Assembly: GCA_964452465.1 (NCBI GenBank)
Contig: CAYVMD010000015.1
Span: forward strand, 1-45,656
Source of the DNA: CAYVMD01 sp964452465
Lineage (GTDB): Bacteria > Armatimonadota > JACIXR01
Direction: 5' to 3'
Length of the DNA: 45,656 bases
Positions 1 to 8,438 of this stretch are shown one piece after another (position 1 is the stretch's first letter; every line of letters starts with the position of its first letter). A model generated the notes under the pieces. That model made no database searches. It saw only the letters and a program-made list of their open reading frames with translations, and was not told where the DNA came from. The translations under genes and the position numbers were made by a program.

Positions 1-345
<345 letters not shown>

Positions 346-387
346 TCCCGACGATCCTGCCCTATGCAGTTTTCAAGATGCAAGTTT

Positions 388-424
388 AAATGGGCAGAGT
401 GCTCCGCGCTCTGCCCATTTTTCT
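388..424 (+). terminator. Rho-independent terminator of the rRNA operon
   Basis: A long GC-rich hairpin: left arm 388-402 and right arm 406-420 pair through a three-base loop, with one G-T wobble. It is followed by a T run (418-422). It sits about 45 nt after the 23S end and before the next gene, so it most likely ends rRNA transcription. Confidence 0.9.
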
Positions 425-472
425 TGTCTTAAAATAATAAAAATGCAATAATTCCTCCGAGGATAAAATCCC

Positions 473-1282
473 ATGATCAGCATTAAATACCACACCATTA
501 GCCTCGTCGCAGTATTCCTCGCCATTGCCCTCGGCATATTCATCGGCGTCGCCTTCGTCACTCCCGCCGATATAAAAAGGGTCGCCGATCACCTCCAACA
601 GCAATTCTCCCAACTCCGAGAAGAGATCAAAAAGGAAAGAGCCCAATCAAAGCAGATCCAAGATATCCTCTCTAACTACCGCCGATTCGCTCGCCTCACC
701 CTCCCCTCCCTGCTTAAGGATAGATTGCGAGGGCAAACCATCGGCTTGATCGCCATCGGGAAGGTCAAGGAGGATACCATTGCCAACCTAAAGGAAGCCA
801 TCGAAATGGCGGGAGGAAAAGTTGCTTTCGTCGCCTTTCTCTTCCCCTCCCCTCTCCTAGCGAGGGAGGATGCCCTTCAGGATATCATCCCCACTTTGGC
901 GAAGAGTTTGGTTTGGGGCAGTCAACAAACGCTCAATAACTTCAAAAAGGAAAGCCTCATCGATATCTCCTCTTGGCAATCCACACCCAATAAAATACTC
1001 CTCGTTTCGGGGATGGATGCGGATAAGAAAAGGGCGGAGGCAATAGATATCCCCTTCATAAATGCCCTTCAAAACTTAAAGATAAAAATAGTGGGAGGGG
1101 AGGAGTTCGCCCCTCCCTTCTCGGTGATCTCCTCCTATAGAGCACAGGGGATTCCCACTGTGGATTGCCTCGATTACGAAGTGGGCGCGCTCGCGGGCAT
1201 CCTCCTGTTGGAGGGAAGGGAGGGCAATTACGGGATAGGGAGGAAGGTGGACGCCCTCCTACCCCTTGCCCCCTCGGAATAA
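473..1282 (+). CDS. MctB/SteB-like copper transporter family protein
   Basis: This 269-residue protein opens with the family signature MISIKYHTISLVAVFLAIAL, a short cytoplasmic start leading straight into one N-terminal membrane helix (about residues 9-31). A predicted coiled coil follows (about 36-65), then a soluble alpha/beta domain. This is the layout of PF11382 (MctB of mycobacteria, SteB of corynebacteria). MctB has been linked to copper tolerance and an outer envelope role; the bacterial homologues are largely uncharacterised, so the copper name should be taken lightly. The start has a GAGG about 10 nt upstream. Elsewhere the family often neighbours envelope-glycan genes; here a GT2 and an MraY-like gene lie 8-10 kb downstream. 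Confidence 0.8.
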   Translation: MISIKYHTISLVAVFLAIALGIFIGVAFVTPADIKRVADHLQQQFSQLREEIKKERAQSKQIQDILSNYRRFARLTLPSLLKDRLRGQTIGLIAIGKVKEDTIANLKEAIEMAGGKVAFVAFLFPSPLLAREDALQDIIPTLAKSLVWGSQQTLNNFKKESLIDISSWQSTPNKILLVSGMDADKKRAEAIDIPFINALQNLKIKIVGGEEFAPPFSVISSYRAQGIPTVDCLDYEVGALAGILLLEGREGNYGIGRKVDALLPLAPSE

Positions 1283-1330
1283 GGAGTCCTCCCCCATTCA
1301 TTCTAACTGCGTCATTATTAAACCCTGTGA

Positions 1331-1621
1331 AGGGAGGCGAGCTGGGTTTATAGAGGGGGTTGGTTATGGGGGCGAGGGGAAGAAACGGATAAATTACCCC
1401 AGAATAAACCTTTTACTATAATTAATTTACAACAAGAGGAAGAGATCGAAGCGATAATCCCTGAAAGGGAGGGATTAAAACCTGAAATACCCCTGGGCAA
1501 TTGCATAACTATAAAAATTAATGCAGGGGGGATAAAACGAGAGGATGTTGCGCTACGACTACACCAATTATTTCCCCTAATCCCAAGGAAGACATTTTTA
1601 GAGACTATATGTGGGTTATGA
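1331..1621 (+). other. Open frame without a start codon; possible gene remnant
   Basis: Frame 2 is open from the stop at 1328-1330 to TGA at 1619-1621 (96 codons) but has no ATG, GTG or TTG. The translation from about 1385 looks protein-like (for example EIPLGNCITIKINAGG), and the frame is the same as that of the methyltransferase relic downstream. I do not recognise it. It could be a remnant of a partner gene, such as a restriction enzyme, or chance. Nothing else is supported between 1283 and 1645. Confidence 0.25.
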
Positions 1622-1645
1622 TAAGGAAAGGAAAGTAAGAAATAG

Positions 1646-2110
1646 AAAAGAAAAAGAAGAAGCACGAGGTGCTTATTATTACGCAAGGGCGATGCTTTTT
1701 CCAAACGGAACAATCAAGTTCCGAAACAATTTCTCAATAAGATAATTGTCGGGGATAGCGAAGAGGTCTTAAAGCAATTTGCGGATAATTGCGTGGATTT
1801 GATCTTCACTTCTCCGTCTTACAATTTGGGGTTGGAATATGAAAATCATGCTGGAAAAGCCCGAGCAATCCTTATCTCAAATACACCTGGGAATTTTTGG
1901 AAATTTTTTTGCAAGAGGTATTTGAAGCACCCTGGCGATCCTCAAATGGCGGATATGATGGAGGATAAATTTAAAGGCTGTGTCTACGCGAGATGGGATA
2001 TACCACTTCACGGGGTGGGGACAACCATGGTAGTAGCTAAGAGATTATCCCGAAATTATACTGGGGAAGAGAGGCTTAAAAAGATCCAAGTCATTAGAGG
2101 ATTATTTTAG
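1646..2110 (+). pseudogene. Eroded site-specific DNA methyltransferase (N4-cytosine/N6-adenine type)
   Basis: An open frame without an early start codon (the first GTG is at 1793, inside the conserved core) reads as a shortened DNA methyltransferase of the COG0863 type. The N-terminal part LNKIIVGDSEEVLKQF leads into the catalytic motif IV, DLIFTSPSYN, where the second proline of the usual SPPY is replaced by serine. The middle piece CVYARWDI belongs to the region before motif I. The end, HGVGTTMVVAKRLSRNY, matches the motif I stretch (FNGVGTTxVVAKRLGRNY) that lies C-terminal in this circularly permuted class. Some 100 or more residues between these blocks are gone, apparently as in-frame deletions. 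With no start, a changed catalytic motif and internal loss, it is almost certainly inactive. Confidence 0.8.
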
Positions 2111-2272
2111 AAATTAGTGAAAAAATACTCGAAATAGCGGGGGAAGAATAAGGAAGGAAACCCGAAAGGCTGTCTTTCAGAAAAGAGACGATAAAAATTC
2201 CCCTTAAACTTTTGGCGTGATAGAAAGGAAGCCCCGGACGCGTCTCCTTTTAAGAGGATACCCAACTTTTAT

Positions 2273-2300
2273 TTGCAAAAGGGTTTGGATGTATTATCAT
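2273..2300 (+). promoter_or_regulatory. Possible promoter for the GH42-like gene
   Basis: TTGCAA at 2273-2278 and TATCAT at 2295-2300, 16 bp apart, lie about 78 bp before the 2378 start. The start also has a strong ribosome site, GGGAGGTG, at about 2360. The rest of 2111-2377 shows nothing I can support. Confidence 0.3.
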
Positions 2301-2377
2301 TGTGGCGGTGTGAGTCTGCAAAGGCTTAAGAGGCGAGAGGTTTTGAGAAATTATCAACCTTTGGGAGGTGTTTAAGG

Positions 2378-4939
2378 ATGTGGTTTAAGGTGATGGTTGT
2401 TCTTCTTACAGCGGGGTTAGCCTTCGGTGGGATCACCGTGCGGGTGGTGAGGACGCCCGCCGGACCCCAGATAAAGGTCAACGGGGAAATCGTCTCCCCC
2501 TGGATGTTCTTCGGCATTCCATCCCCCGGCAAAATGGAGGTTTCCTCCCAATGGGAGGAGAAATCCTTTGAATTCATCGCTCCCTTAGACCTTCCCTCTC
2601 AAAATCCCCCTCGCTATGCCACCCTCCACTTTCGCTTCGGTCAGGTCCCCGGCGAGGTTTGGCTATCCGACCTCCGCATCACCGACCTCACGGAGGGGAA
2701 GGATGTCTTCCCCTCCGACTCCCTCGCCAGTCAGGAGAACTTCTCCCAAAACTGGGTGGTCTGGCCGCCGGGGGAGCAGAATACCGTGGGCAAGGTGAAT
2801 GCTGAGGAGGAAGGGCTACACATCCTCCTCCAATCCCCTCCCGATGGAAAGTGGCCGGACTTCCACATCTACACCTCCTCGGAGATGCCTCTTAGGAAGG
2901 GACATCGCTACCGCATCTCCTTCAAGGTGCGTGCCCTTCCCTCTCGGGAAATTACCCCTTCCCTTTATTGTGTTAACCAAAGGGAATGGCGGTGGATATT
3001 CATCGCCGGTCCCGAGGGGATCTTCGAGAAGCAGGTAGCGATAGCCCGGGATGCGGGGGTTAACTTCGTGTCCTTCGTTACCCCCGATTGTTGGCGCCCC
3101 GGCGAGCCCGATTGGACCCCCCTCGACATCGTCTGCAACCAGATACTCGCCATCAATCCCAAAGCCTTGCTCATCCCCCGCATCGGTGTGGATGCCCCCC
3201 AATGGTGGTTGGAGGAGAATCCCGATGCCTACATGATCTACGAGGGTGGTCAGAAGGGACGCTGTGCATCGGTTTCCCATAGGGGCTATCGCCAGTCCGC
3301 TGTGGAATACCTGGAGAAGTTGTGCAAGCATCTTTTGGAAACTTTCCCCAACAACTTCGCCGGTATCCATATCTGTGGACAGAACACGGGGGAGTGGTTC
3401 TACGAAGGCACATGGGATCCTCCCTTGAGCGGATATGATCCCGCCACCTTGCAGGCGTGGAGAGAATGGCTGCGCAGGAAGGGCGTTCCCGATGCGGATA
3501 CCGCTCAGGTGCCCGATCCTGCCTCCCGCCATGGCGCGCCTTATGGTCTCCTTCGCGATCCCGTGAAGGAATCTCAGCTCATAGACTTCAACCGGTTCCT
3601 GCAGGAGGAGATGGCGGATATGGTTGCCCTCCTCGCTTCCACCGCCCGCCGAGCGACCCAGGGGCGCGTCCTCATCCTTTTCTTCTATGGTTATCATTAC
3701 GAGTTTGGAGCAGTCCCCAACGGGGCGCCCGTGTGCGGACATTACGCCCTCGTTCATCTCCTCAAATCCGCGGGATCCGACATAGACATCCTCTGCTCCC
3801 CCATTTCCTATTTCGACAGGGAATTCGCCGGCACGGGACCTTGCATGAGCTCCGCGGAGAGCATCATGGCAAGAGGGATCCTATGGCTCAACGAGGATGA
3901 TACGCGTACTTATTTAGCGGAGGCATCCGCAGGATGGAAGATCGAGGAGATCGAGGAGACGAAGTGGGTGCTCATTCGCAATCTCGCTCAGGAAGCGATG
4001 CGGGGCTTCGGCACCTGGTGGATGGATTTAGGGGGGACGGGTTGGTTCGCCGATCCCGCTCTCTGGAAGGAGATGGAGAAGTTGCGTCCTGTGGAGGAAA
4101 GGTTAAAGGGAGCGAAGGTCTTCGCTCCCGATATCGCTTCCTTCATCGGTGAGGATAGCATGTGTCATTTAGCGGGAGGCTCCCACATCCTCTCTCGCCC
4201 CCTCATCTACGAGGCACGCTCAGCGCTGGGCAGATGCGGCGCTCCCTATGGGCAGTATCTCTTGGAGGATGCGATCTCAGGACAGGTTAAATCCAAGTTG
4301 CAGTTCTTCCTCGCTGGCTGGTCCTTGACCAGGGAGGAGAGGGAGGGGTTAAGGAAAAATCGTTCCCGGGGCGCTACCCGGGTTTGGTGCTATGCGCCCG
4401 GCTACATACTCCCCGACGAGGGGGCGGATGTCTCCTTGATGGAGGAGGTAACCGGCTTCAGGCACCGCCCCATCTCCCTTCCCACCGCGGAGGCGTTTCC
4501 CACCGAGGAGGGGAGGAAGTTGGGTTTGACCCAGCCCTGGGGGCCCAAGGAGACGATAAGGCCCCTCTTCACCGTAGAGGCGAAGCGGGAGGAGGTATTA
4601 GCCACCTATAGCGATGGTTCCCCTGCCCTTGCGGTGCGACGCAATCCTAAAGGGGGTTACGATGTATTCTTAGGGGTTCCCCAGCTGACGCCCCAATTGG
4701 TGAGGGCGTTGGCGCGCCTCGCTGGCGTTCATCTCTACACCGACGAGGAAGCGAATGTCTGGGCGAGGGGGGACTACTTAATGGTGCAGGGGATGAGGGA
4801 TGGCAGTTTGACGATAGATGTGGGCAAGGCGAAGGAGGTCTACGATGCAATAAGTGGTAAGAGGTTAGGGAAAGGCCCCAGGATAACGCTCCCCTTCCGC
4901 AAGGGAGAGGTACGCCTCTTGCGGGTCTCCTCTCTATAA
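2378..4939 (+). CDS. Secreted glycoside hydrolase, GH42-like TIM barrel
   Basis: 853 residues with an N-terminal signal sequence (MWFKVMVVLLTAGLAFGG). Residues about 20-215 form a beta-rich region resembling a carbohydrate-binding jelly roll. A TIM barrel follows (about 220-600), then a C-terminal alpha/beta part reminiscent of the GH42 trimerisation domain and a small beta domain. In the barrel, HICGQNTGEWFYEG places Glu339 where GH42-type enzymes carry the acid/base. LNEDDTRTYL places Glu506 as a candidate nucleophile. These assignments are by analogy and the family is divergent, so substrate is unknown; a beta-galactosidase-like activity on plant or algal glycans is a guess. ATG has a good Shine-Dalgarno. 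It stands alone and is convergent with the lipoprotein gene. Confidence 0.7.
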   Translation: MWFKVMVVLLTAGLAFGGITVRVVRTPAGPQIKVNGEIVSPWMFFGIPSPGKMEVSSQWEEKSFEFIAPLDLPSQNPPRYATLHFRFGQVPGEVWLSDLRITDLTEGKDVFPSDSLASQENFSQNWVVWPPGEQNTVGKVNAEEEGLHILLQSPPDGKWPDFHIYTSSEMPLRKGHRYRISFKVRALPSREITPSLYCVNQREWRWIFIAGPEGIFEKQVAIARDAGVNFVSFVTPDCWRPGEPDWTPLDIVCNQILAINPKALLIPRIGVDAPQWWLEENPDAYMIYEGGQKGRCASVSHRGYRQSAVEYLEKLCKHLLETFPNNFAGIHICGQNTGEWFYEGTWDPPLSGYDPATLQAWREWLRRKGVPDADTAQVPDPASRHGAPYGLLRDPVKESQLIDFNRFLQEEMADMVALLASTARRATQGRVLILFFYGYHYEFGAVPNGAPVCGHYALVHLLKSAGSDIDILCSPISYFDREFAGTGPCMSSAESIMARGILWLNEDDTRTYLAEASAGWKIEEIEETKWVLIRNLAQEAMRGFGTWWMDLGGTGWFADPALWKEMEKLRPVEERLKGAKVFAPDIASFIGEDSMCHLAGGSHILSRPLIYEARSALGRCGAPYGQYLLEDAISGQVKSKLQFFLAGWSLTREEREGLRKNRSRGATRVWCYAPGYILPDEGADVSLMEEVTGFRHRPISLPTAEAFPTEEGRKLGLTQPWGPKETIRPLFTVEAKREEVLATYSDGSPALAVRRNPKGGYDVFLGVPQLTPQLVRALARLAGVHLYTDEEANVWARGDYLMVQGMRDGSLTIDVGKAKEVYDAISGKRLGKGPRITLPFRKGEVRLLRVSSL

Positions 4940-4980
4940 AAAGTTACGGTCTTCTTTTCGAGGTTTTGGGATTATTTTTA

Positions 4981-5010
4981 AGGAGGAGGCGTCTATAGAC
5001 GCCTCCTCCT
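4981..5010. terminator. Hairpin between convergent genes (probable bidirectional terminator)
   Basis: A perfect inverted repeat of 13 bp arms with a TATA loop (AGGAGGAGGCGTC ... GACGCCTCCTCCT) sits between two convergent genes. Neither side has a strong T run, so termination may be weak or Rho-assisted. Confidence 0.55.
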
Positions 5011-5025
5011 TGCTTCAACGACTAT

Positions 5026-6003
5026 TCAGTGGCTCTTAAGTTGGGTCGAGGTTGAGGTGGAGGAAACGCTTCCCGTCGCGCCGGTCTCCATCTCTTTGAA
5101 ACTCGCGTTCAAAGTGGTCTTGGTCTCACCCTTCACTATACCCACATCCAAGGCCAGCCACACGGTCATCGTCATGTCAAACTTCCAACTTGTTACCTGG
5201 ATCCCGGAGGGCCAAGTCATCTGGACATTCTTGAGGGTGTAAATTACCTTGTAGCACTTGAAGGTTCCCGCGGGGACGGTAACCGTCTCCTGGCCTGCCA
5301 AGCGAGCAACTATATCGGCGGAGAAGGAAACCTCCTCGTCCATGCTTTCTTCTATATGCCCTACTGTCCAGGATGTCGCACCAGCCTTGAACATGAGCCA
5401 GGGCTCGGGGAATACCTCTATGTCTCCCCAGGCTGCCTCCACATAATCATATTCCTGCGATCCCCACCATTTGAATTCCCCGTTCTCGTTAGTGTAAAAA
5501 TTCCTCGTCTTTGCCTCCGAACTTCCGCTATGGGAGCCCTGATTCACTATTTCCCCGTCTACCTTTTGGGTATAGGTCTCGGTCCATTTCCCATTGTAAT
5601 CGTCTTCCTCTATAGATACCTCTCTCGGGAAGGGTGAGGTCATCTTGCCTGTAATGGTGTAGACATCGGTTCCCGTATCGGTATAATCGTGGATCGCCTC
5701 GTAGGTATGAACCGCTTTCGGCTTAGCCCCTGGGGAGAATTTGGGCAGGGGGATGGCGAAGGTGAAGGGGCCGGTGCGCGACCTTTTGACGCTCATCCTT
5801 ACGATCTCGCCGGTTACCTTCATGTAATCATGGGAGGTTTCGCTGTAATCCATCGTCCATGTCGTGCCCGGGGTCAGGGGGAAGAGCCTATCTACATCAG
5901 TGGTTGGTGGCGGAGTAACTCCACCTCCTCCACCTCCTCCACAGCCCGTCACAAGCAAACCTACCACAACTACACTGCACAGTACTAACACTGTCCTTTT
6001 CAT
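5026..6003 (-). CDS. Predicted lipoprotein of unknown function
   Basis: 325 residues with a clear lipoprotein signal: a basic start, a hydrophobic stretch and the lipobox LVTGC ending at Cys21, followed by a run of seven glycines and a Pro/Thr linker. The rest is beta-rich and Ser/Thr-rich. Near the C terminus, VTVPAGTFKCYKVIYT and a later WLALDVGIVK recall surface lipoproteins in which a single domain follows a flexible tether. No enzyme motif is visible. The start has an ideal Shine-Dalgarno (AAAGGAGGT at about 6015-6023) and a promoter at 6156-6183. Presumably it is anchored to the outside of the cytoplasmic membrane or to the outer membrane. Confidence 0.75.
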   Translation of the reverse strand: MKRTVLVLCSVVVVGLLVTGCGGGGGGGVTPPPTTDVDRLFPLTPGTTWTMDYSETSHDYMKVTGEIVRMSVKRSRTGPFTFAIPLPKFSPGAKPKAVHTYEAIHDYTDTGTDVYTITGKMTSPFPREVSIEEDDYNGKWTETYTQKVDGEIVNQGSHSGSSEAKTRNFYTNENGEFKWWGSQEYDYVEAAWGDIEVFPEPWLMFKAGATSWTVGHIEESMDEEVSFSADIVARLAGQETVTVPAGTFKCYKVIYTLKNVQMTWPSGIQVTSWKFDMTMTVWLALDVGIVKGETKTTLNASFKEMETGATGSVSSTSTSTQLKSH

Positions 6004-6155
6004 TTTCTAAACCTACCTCCTTTCAACTATTTTCCCCCTTTGTAGCAGGAAGAAGAGGAAAGGGGAGATTCACATCTTCTTCCTTTGCTCCGCTCTTCAC
6101 CTCCTTACTTTTAGGATAGAGACAAGATACTCTGGCTCCTGTCCCCTCATGATTT

Positions 6156-6183
6156 ATTCTATCATCCTGTAAAATCCTGTCAA
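6156..6183 (-). promoter_or_regulatory. Promoter for the lipoprotein gene
   Basis: On the minus strand TTGACA (6183-6178) and TAGAAT (6161-6156) are 16 bp apart, giving a leader of about 145 nt before the 6003 start. The AATCCTGT around the -35 box is repeated next to it. A longer leader than elsewhere in this window leaves room for regulation, but I see no known riboswitch fold. Confidence 0.55.
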
Positions 6184-6252
6184 GCATTTGCCCTCTTTTT
6201 AAAATCTCATCTGAAAACTAGGCGAAATTATTAAAAAAATTCTAAAGTGTAT

Positions 6253-6281
6253 TTGTCAAAAATACCCTGGTAGGTTAAAAT
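6253..6281 (+). promoter_or_regulatory. Promoter of the oxygen-defence operon
   Basis: TTGTCA at 6253-6258 and TAAAAT at 6276-6281 with a 17-bp spacer, 20 bp before the 6302 start. The -10 box lies in the context GGTTAAAAT, which recurs before other genes in this window. The short leader contains AGAAGG as ribosome site. Confidence 0.65.
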
Positions 6282-6301
6282 ATACAGAAGGCGATGCAAC
6301 G

Positions 6302-7528
6302 ATGAGCGAGGTTTTCGGCAGAAAAGAGGAAAGGAAACAAAAGCTTAGGGAGATGATAAAGAGGCTCCATCGAGGTGAGAGGGCGGAAGACCTGAAGGAG
6401 GAATTCAAGGAGATATTGGAGGGGCTGGAGGTGACGGATATCGTCCAGGTGGAGGAGGAGCTGATAAGGGAAGGGATCCCCGTGGAAGAGGTGCGCAAAC
6501 TTTGCGATGTCCACCTCGCCATCTTCCGGGAATCCCTGGAGAAGGAAACCCCCACCGTTCCCGCTTGGCATCCCGTCAGCATCTTGATGGAGGAGCACAA
6601 GATGCTCCTCAGGATAGCCGATGAGTTGGGGAAGGTCGTGAAAAGCCTGCAGGGAAGGGGAACCCTGGAGGGAGCGGAGGAGGACCTGCAGGAGCTCAAG
6701 CATATAGACTCCCACCTTAAGGAATCGGAGAGCCACCTTCGGAGGGAGGAGAATATCCTCTTCCCCTATTTGGAGAAGCATGGTGTCACTCAACCCCCTG
6801 CCATTATGTGGATGGAGCACGACCAATTGAGGGAGATAAAGAAGGGCATCTCGGATCTTTTGGAGTCCCTCCCTACCGCTTCTTTCCCTGAATCCATAGC
6901 TAAATTGGGGGAACAGGCGCTTGCTTTGAACGAGATGCTCTTTGCTCATATCTATAAGGAGAACAATATTCTCTTTCCCACTGCCTTGAAGGTGGTAGGG
7001 GAGGAAGAGTGGAGAAAAATAAGGCAGGAGATGGACGAATTCGGCTACTGCTGTTTCACCCCAGCTCCCGCTTCCCTTCCTCAGGAAGCGAGGGAACCGC
7101 AAGTGCCTGGGGTGGAAGGCAGGATCGTTCTGAAAACGGGGAACCTATCCCCCGAGGAGTTGGAGGGTATGCTCAATGCTTTGCCCTTCGAGATAACCTT
7201 CGTGGATAAGGACGACGAGGTCAGATACTTCAATCAACCCAAGGAGAGGTTCTTTCCTCGCGCCAAGGCGATAATAGGTAGGAAGGTCCAGCAATGCCAT
7301 CCCCAGAAAAGCGTGCACCTCGTTAATAGGATATTGGACGACTTTCGCCAGGGGCGCAGGGAGGTGGCGGAGTTCTGGATACAAACCGGGGGGCGCTTCC
7401 TACACATCCGCTACTTCCCGGTGAGGAATAGCGAGGGTGAATACATAGGCTGTTTGGAGGTAACGCAGGATATAACCGAGATAAAGAAGTTAGAGGGAGA
7501 AAAGAGATTGTTGGAGGAGGAGAGATGA
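6302..7528 (+). CDS. DUF438 - hemerythrin HHE - PAS domain protein
   Basis: 408 residues, soluble. Residues 1-75 are a DUF438 domain (PF04282). Residues about 88-235 are a hemerythrin-like HHE four-helix bundle with the expected histidines and glutamates (HPVSILMEEHKMLL, REENILFPYLEKHG, HIYKENNILFP), fit to bind a di-iron centre and sense or hold O2 or NO. Residues about 290-395 are a PAS domain (ITFVDKDDEVRYFN, with a conserved GRKVQQCHP). The protein has no output domain and probably acts as an oxygen or redox sensor or carrier. It heads an operon: its stop overlaps the next start by 4 bp (ATGA), and superoxide reductase and rubrerythrin follow. That context makes a role in oxygen defence likely. 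Confidence 0.88.
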   Translation: MSEVFGRKEERKQKLREMIKRLHRGERAEDLKEEFKEILEGLEVTDIVQVEEELIREGIPVEEVRKLCDVHLAIFRESLEKETPTVPAWHPVSILMEEHKMLLRIADELGKVVKSLQGRGTLEGAEEDLQELKHIDSHLKESESHLRREENILFPYLEKHGVTQPPAIMWMEHDQLREIKKGISDLLESLPTASFPESIAKLGEQALALNEMLFAHIYKENNILFPTALKVVGEEEWRKIRQEMDEFGYCCFTPAPASLPQEAREPQVPGVEGRIVLKTGNLSPEELEGMLNALPFEITFVDKDDEVRYFNQPKERFFPRAKAIIGRKVQQCHPQKSVHLVNRILDDFRQGRREVAEFWIQTGGRFLHIRYFPVRNSEGEYIGCLEVTQDITEIKKLEGEKRLLEEER

Positions 7529-8031
7529 ATCCCAAGGCGCTTCACAAAATTAGTTACGGGCTCTTCGTCGTGAGTTCAAGGATGGGGGATAAGTTGAACG
7601 GGCAGATCGCCAATACGGTCTTTCAGGTGACGGCGGAGCCACCCCAGATAGCGGTGGCGATAAACAAGGAGAATTTGACTCATAAGTGCATCGAGGAAAC
7701 GGGAGCCTTCGCGGTGTCCATTCTCTCCAAGGAAACTCCCTTGAGGTTTATCGGGAGGTTCGGCTTCCGCTCGGGCAGGGATGTGGATAAGTTGGAGGGG
7801 GTGAATTACAAGATGGGAGTTACGGGGTGCCCCATCGTCCTGGATAACGCCCTCGTCTACATAGAGGCGAGGATGGTGAAGAGAATGGATGTGGGCACCC
7901 ATACCATCTTCGTGGGGGAGGTGGTGGAGGCGGAGGTGCTCCAGGAGGGGGAACCGATGACCTATGCTTATTATCACGAGATCAAAGGTGGGACCGCACC
8001 AAAGACGGCTCCCACCTATATGAAACTTTAG
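7525..8031 (+). CDS. Flavin reductase family protein (flavoredoxin-like)
   Basis: 168 residues matching the flavin reductase-like FMN-binding split-barrel family (PF01613) over its full length. Typical pieces are LNGQIANTVFQVTAEPP near the start and GTHTIFVGEVVEAEVL near the end. Homologues bind FMN and use NAD(P)H, or act as electron carriers; some are fused with rubredoxin. Lying between the hemerythrin-PAS protein (4-bp overlap) and superoxide reductase (16-bp gap), it most likely feeds electrons to the rubredoxin-type centres of the operon. That last point is inference from position. Confidence 0.88.
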   Translation: MNPKALHKISYGLFVVSSRMGDKLNGQIANTVFQVTAEPPQIAVAINKENLTHKCIEETGAFAVSILSKETPLRFIGRFGFRSGRDVDKLEGVNYKMGVTGCPIVLDNALVYIEARMVKRMDVGTHTIFVGEVVEAEVLQEGEPMTYAYYHEIKGGTAPKTAPTYMKL

Positions 8032-8047
8032 GAAAGGAGGTATAAGC

Positions 8048-8422
8048 GTGACGGCCAGGTTACAGGTGTATAAGTGTGAGATCTGTGGGAACATCGTGGA
8101 GGTGCTGCATCCCGGCAAGGGACAGCTCGTCTGCTGTGGTCAGCCGATGACCCTCATGGAGGAGAAGACGGAGGATGTAGGCAAGGAGAAGCATGTGCCC
8201 GTGGTTGAGGAGACCGAGGCGGGCATAAAGGTCAAGGTTGGTTCGGTTCCCCACCCCATGGAGGAGAAGCATTACATAGAATGGATAGAGCTCATAACGG
8301 AGAGCGGTATAATGAGGAAGTTCCTCAACCCGGGAGAGGCGCCGGAGGCGGATTTCGTTAAGCCAGCGGGAAAGGTGGAAGCGAGGGAATACTGCAACAT
8401 TCATGGTCTGTGGAAGAAATAG
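8048..8422 (+). CDS. dfx: Superoxide reductase, two-iron type (desulfoferrodoxin)
   Basis: 124 residues. It reduces superoxide to peroxide without making O2, the anaerobe alternative to superoxide dismutase. The N-terminal desulforedoxin domain has its four iron ligands at Cys10, Cys13, Cys29 and Cys30 (CEIC...CC). The catalytic domain has the loop Glu47-Lys48-His49, then His69, His75, Cys116 and His119 (CNIHG), the complete His4Cys site of 2Fe-SOR; even the numbering agrees with the well-studied Desulfoarculus baarsii enzyme as I remember it. The start is GTG with GGAGG about 6-10 nt upstream. It sits third in the operon, just before rubrerythrin, which would remove the peroxide it makes. 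Confidence 0.96.
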   Translation: MTARLQVYKCEICGNIVEVLHPGKGQLVCCGQPMTLMEEKTEDVGKEKHVPVVEETEAGIKVKVGSVPHPMEEKHYIEWIELITESGIMRKFLNPGEAPEADFVKPAGKVEAREYCNIHGLWKK

Positions 8423-8438
8423 AAAAGGTGAATGACTT

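Noticed and set aside
1056..1301. Minus-strand frame overlapping the MctB-like gene
   Set aside because: Low-complexity Arg/Pro/Gly translation typical of the reverse of Gly/Glu-rich coding DNA.
2816..3757. A 313-codon open frame on the minus strand within the GH42-like gene
   Set aside because: It lies wholly antisense to a protein with domains, a signal peptide and a ribosome site; strong codon bias makes long antisense frames common here.
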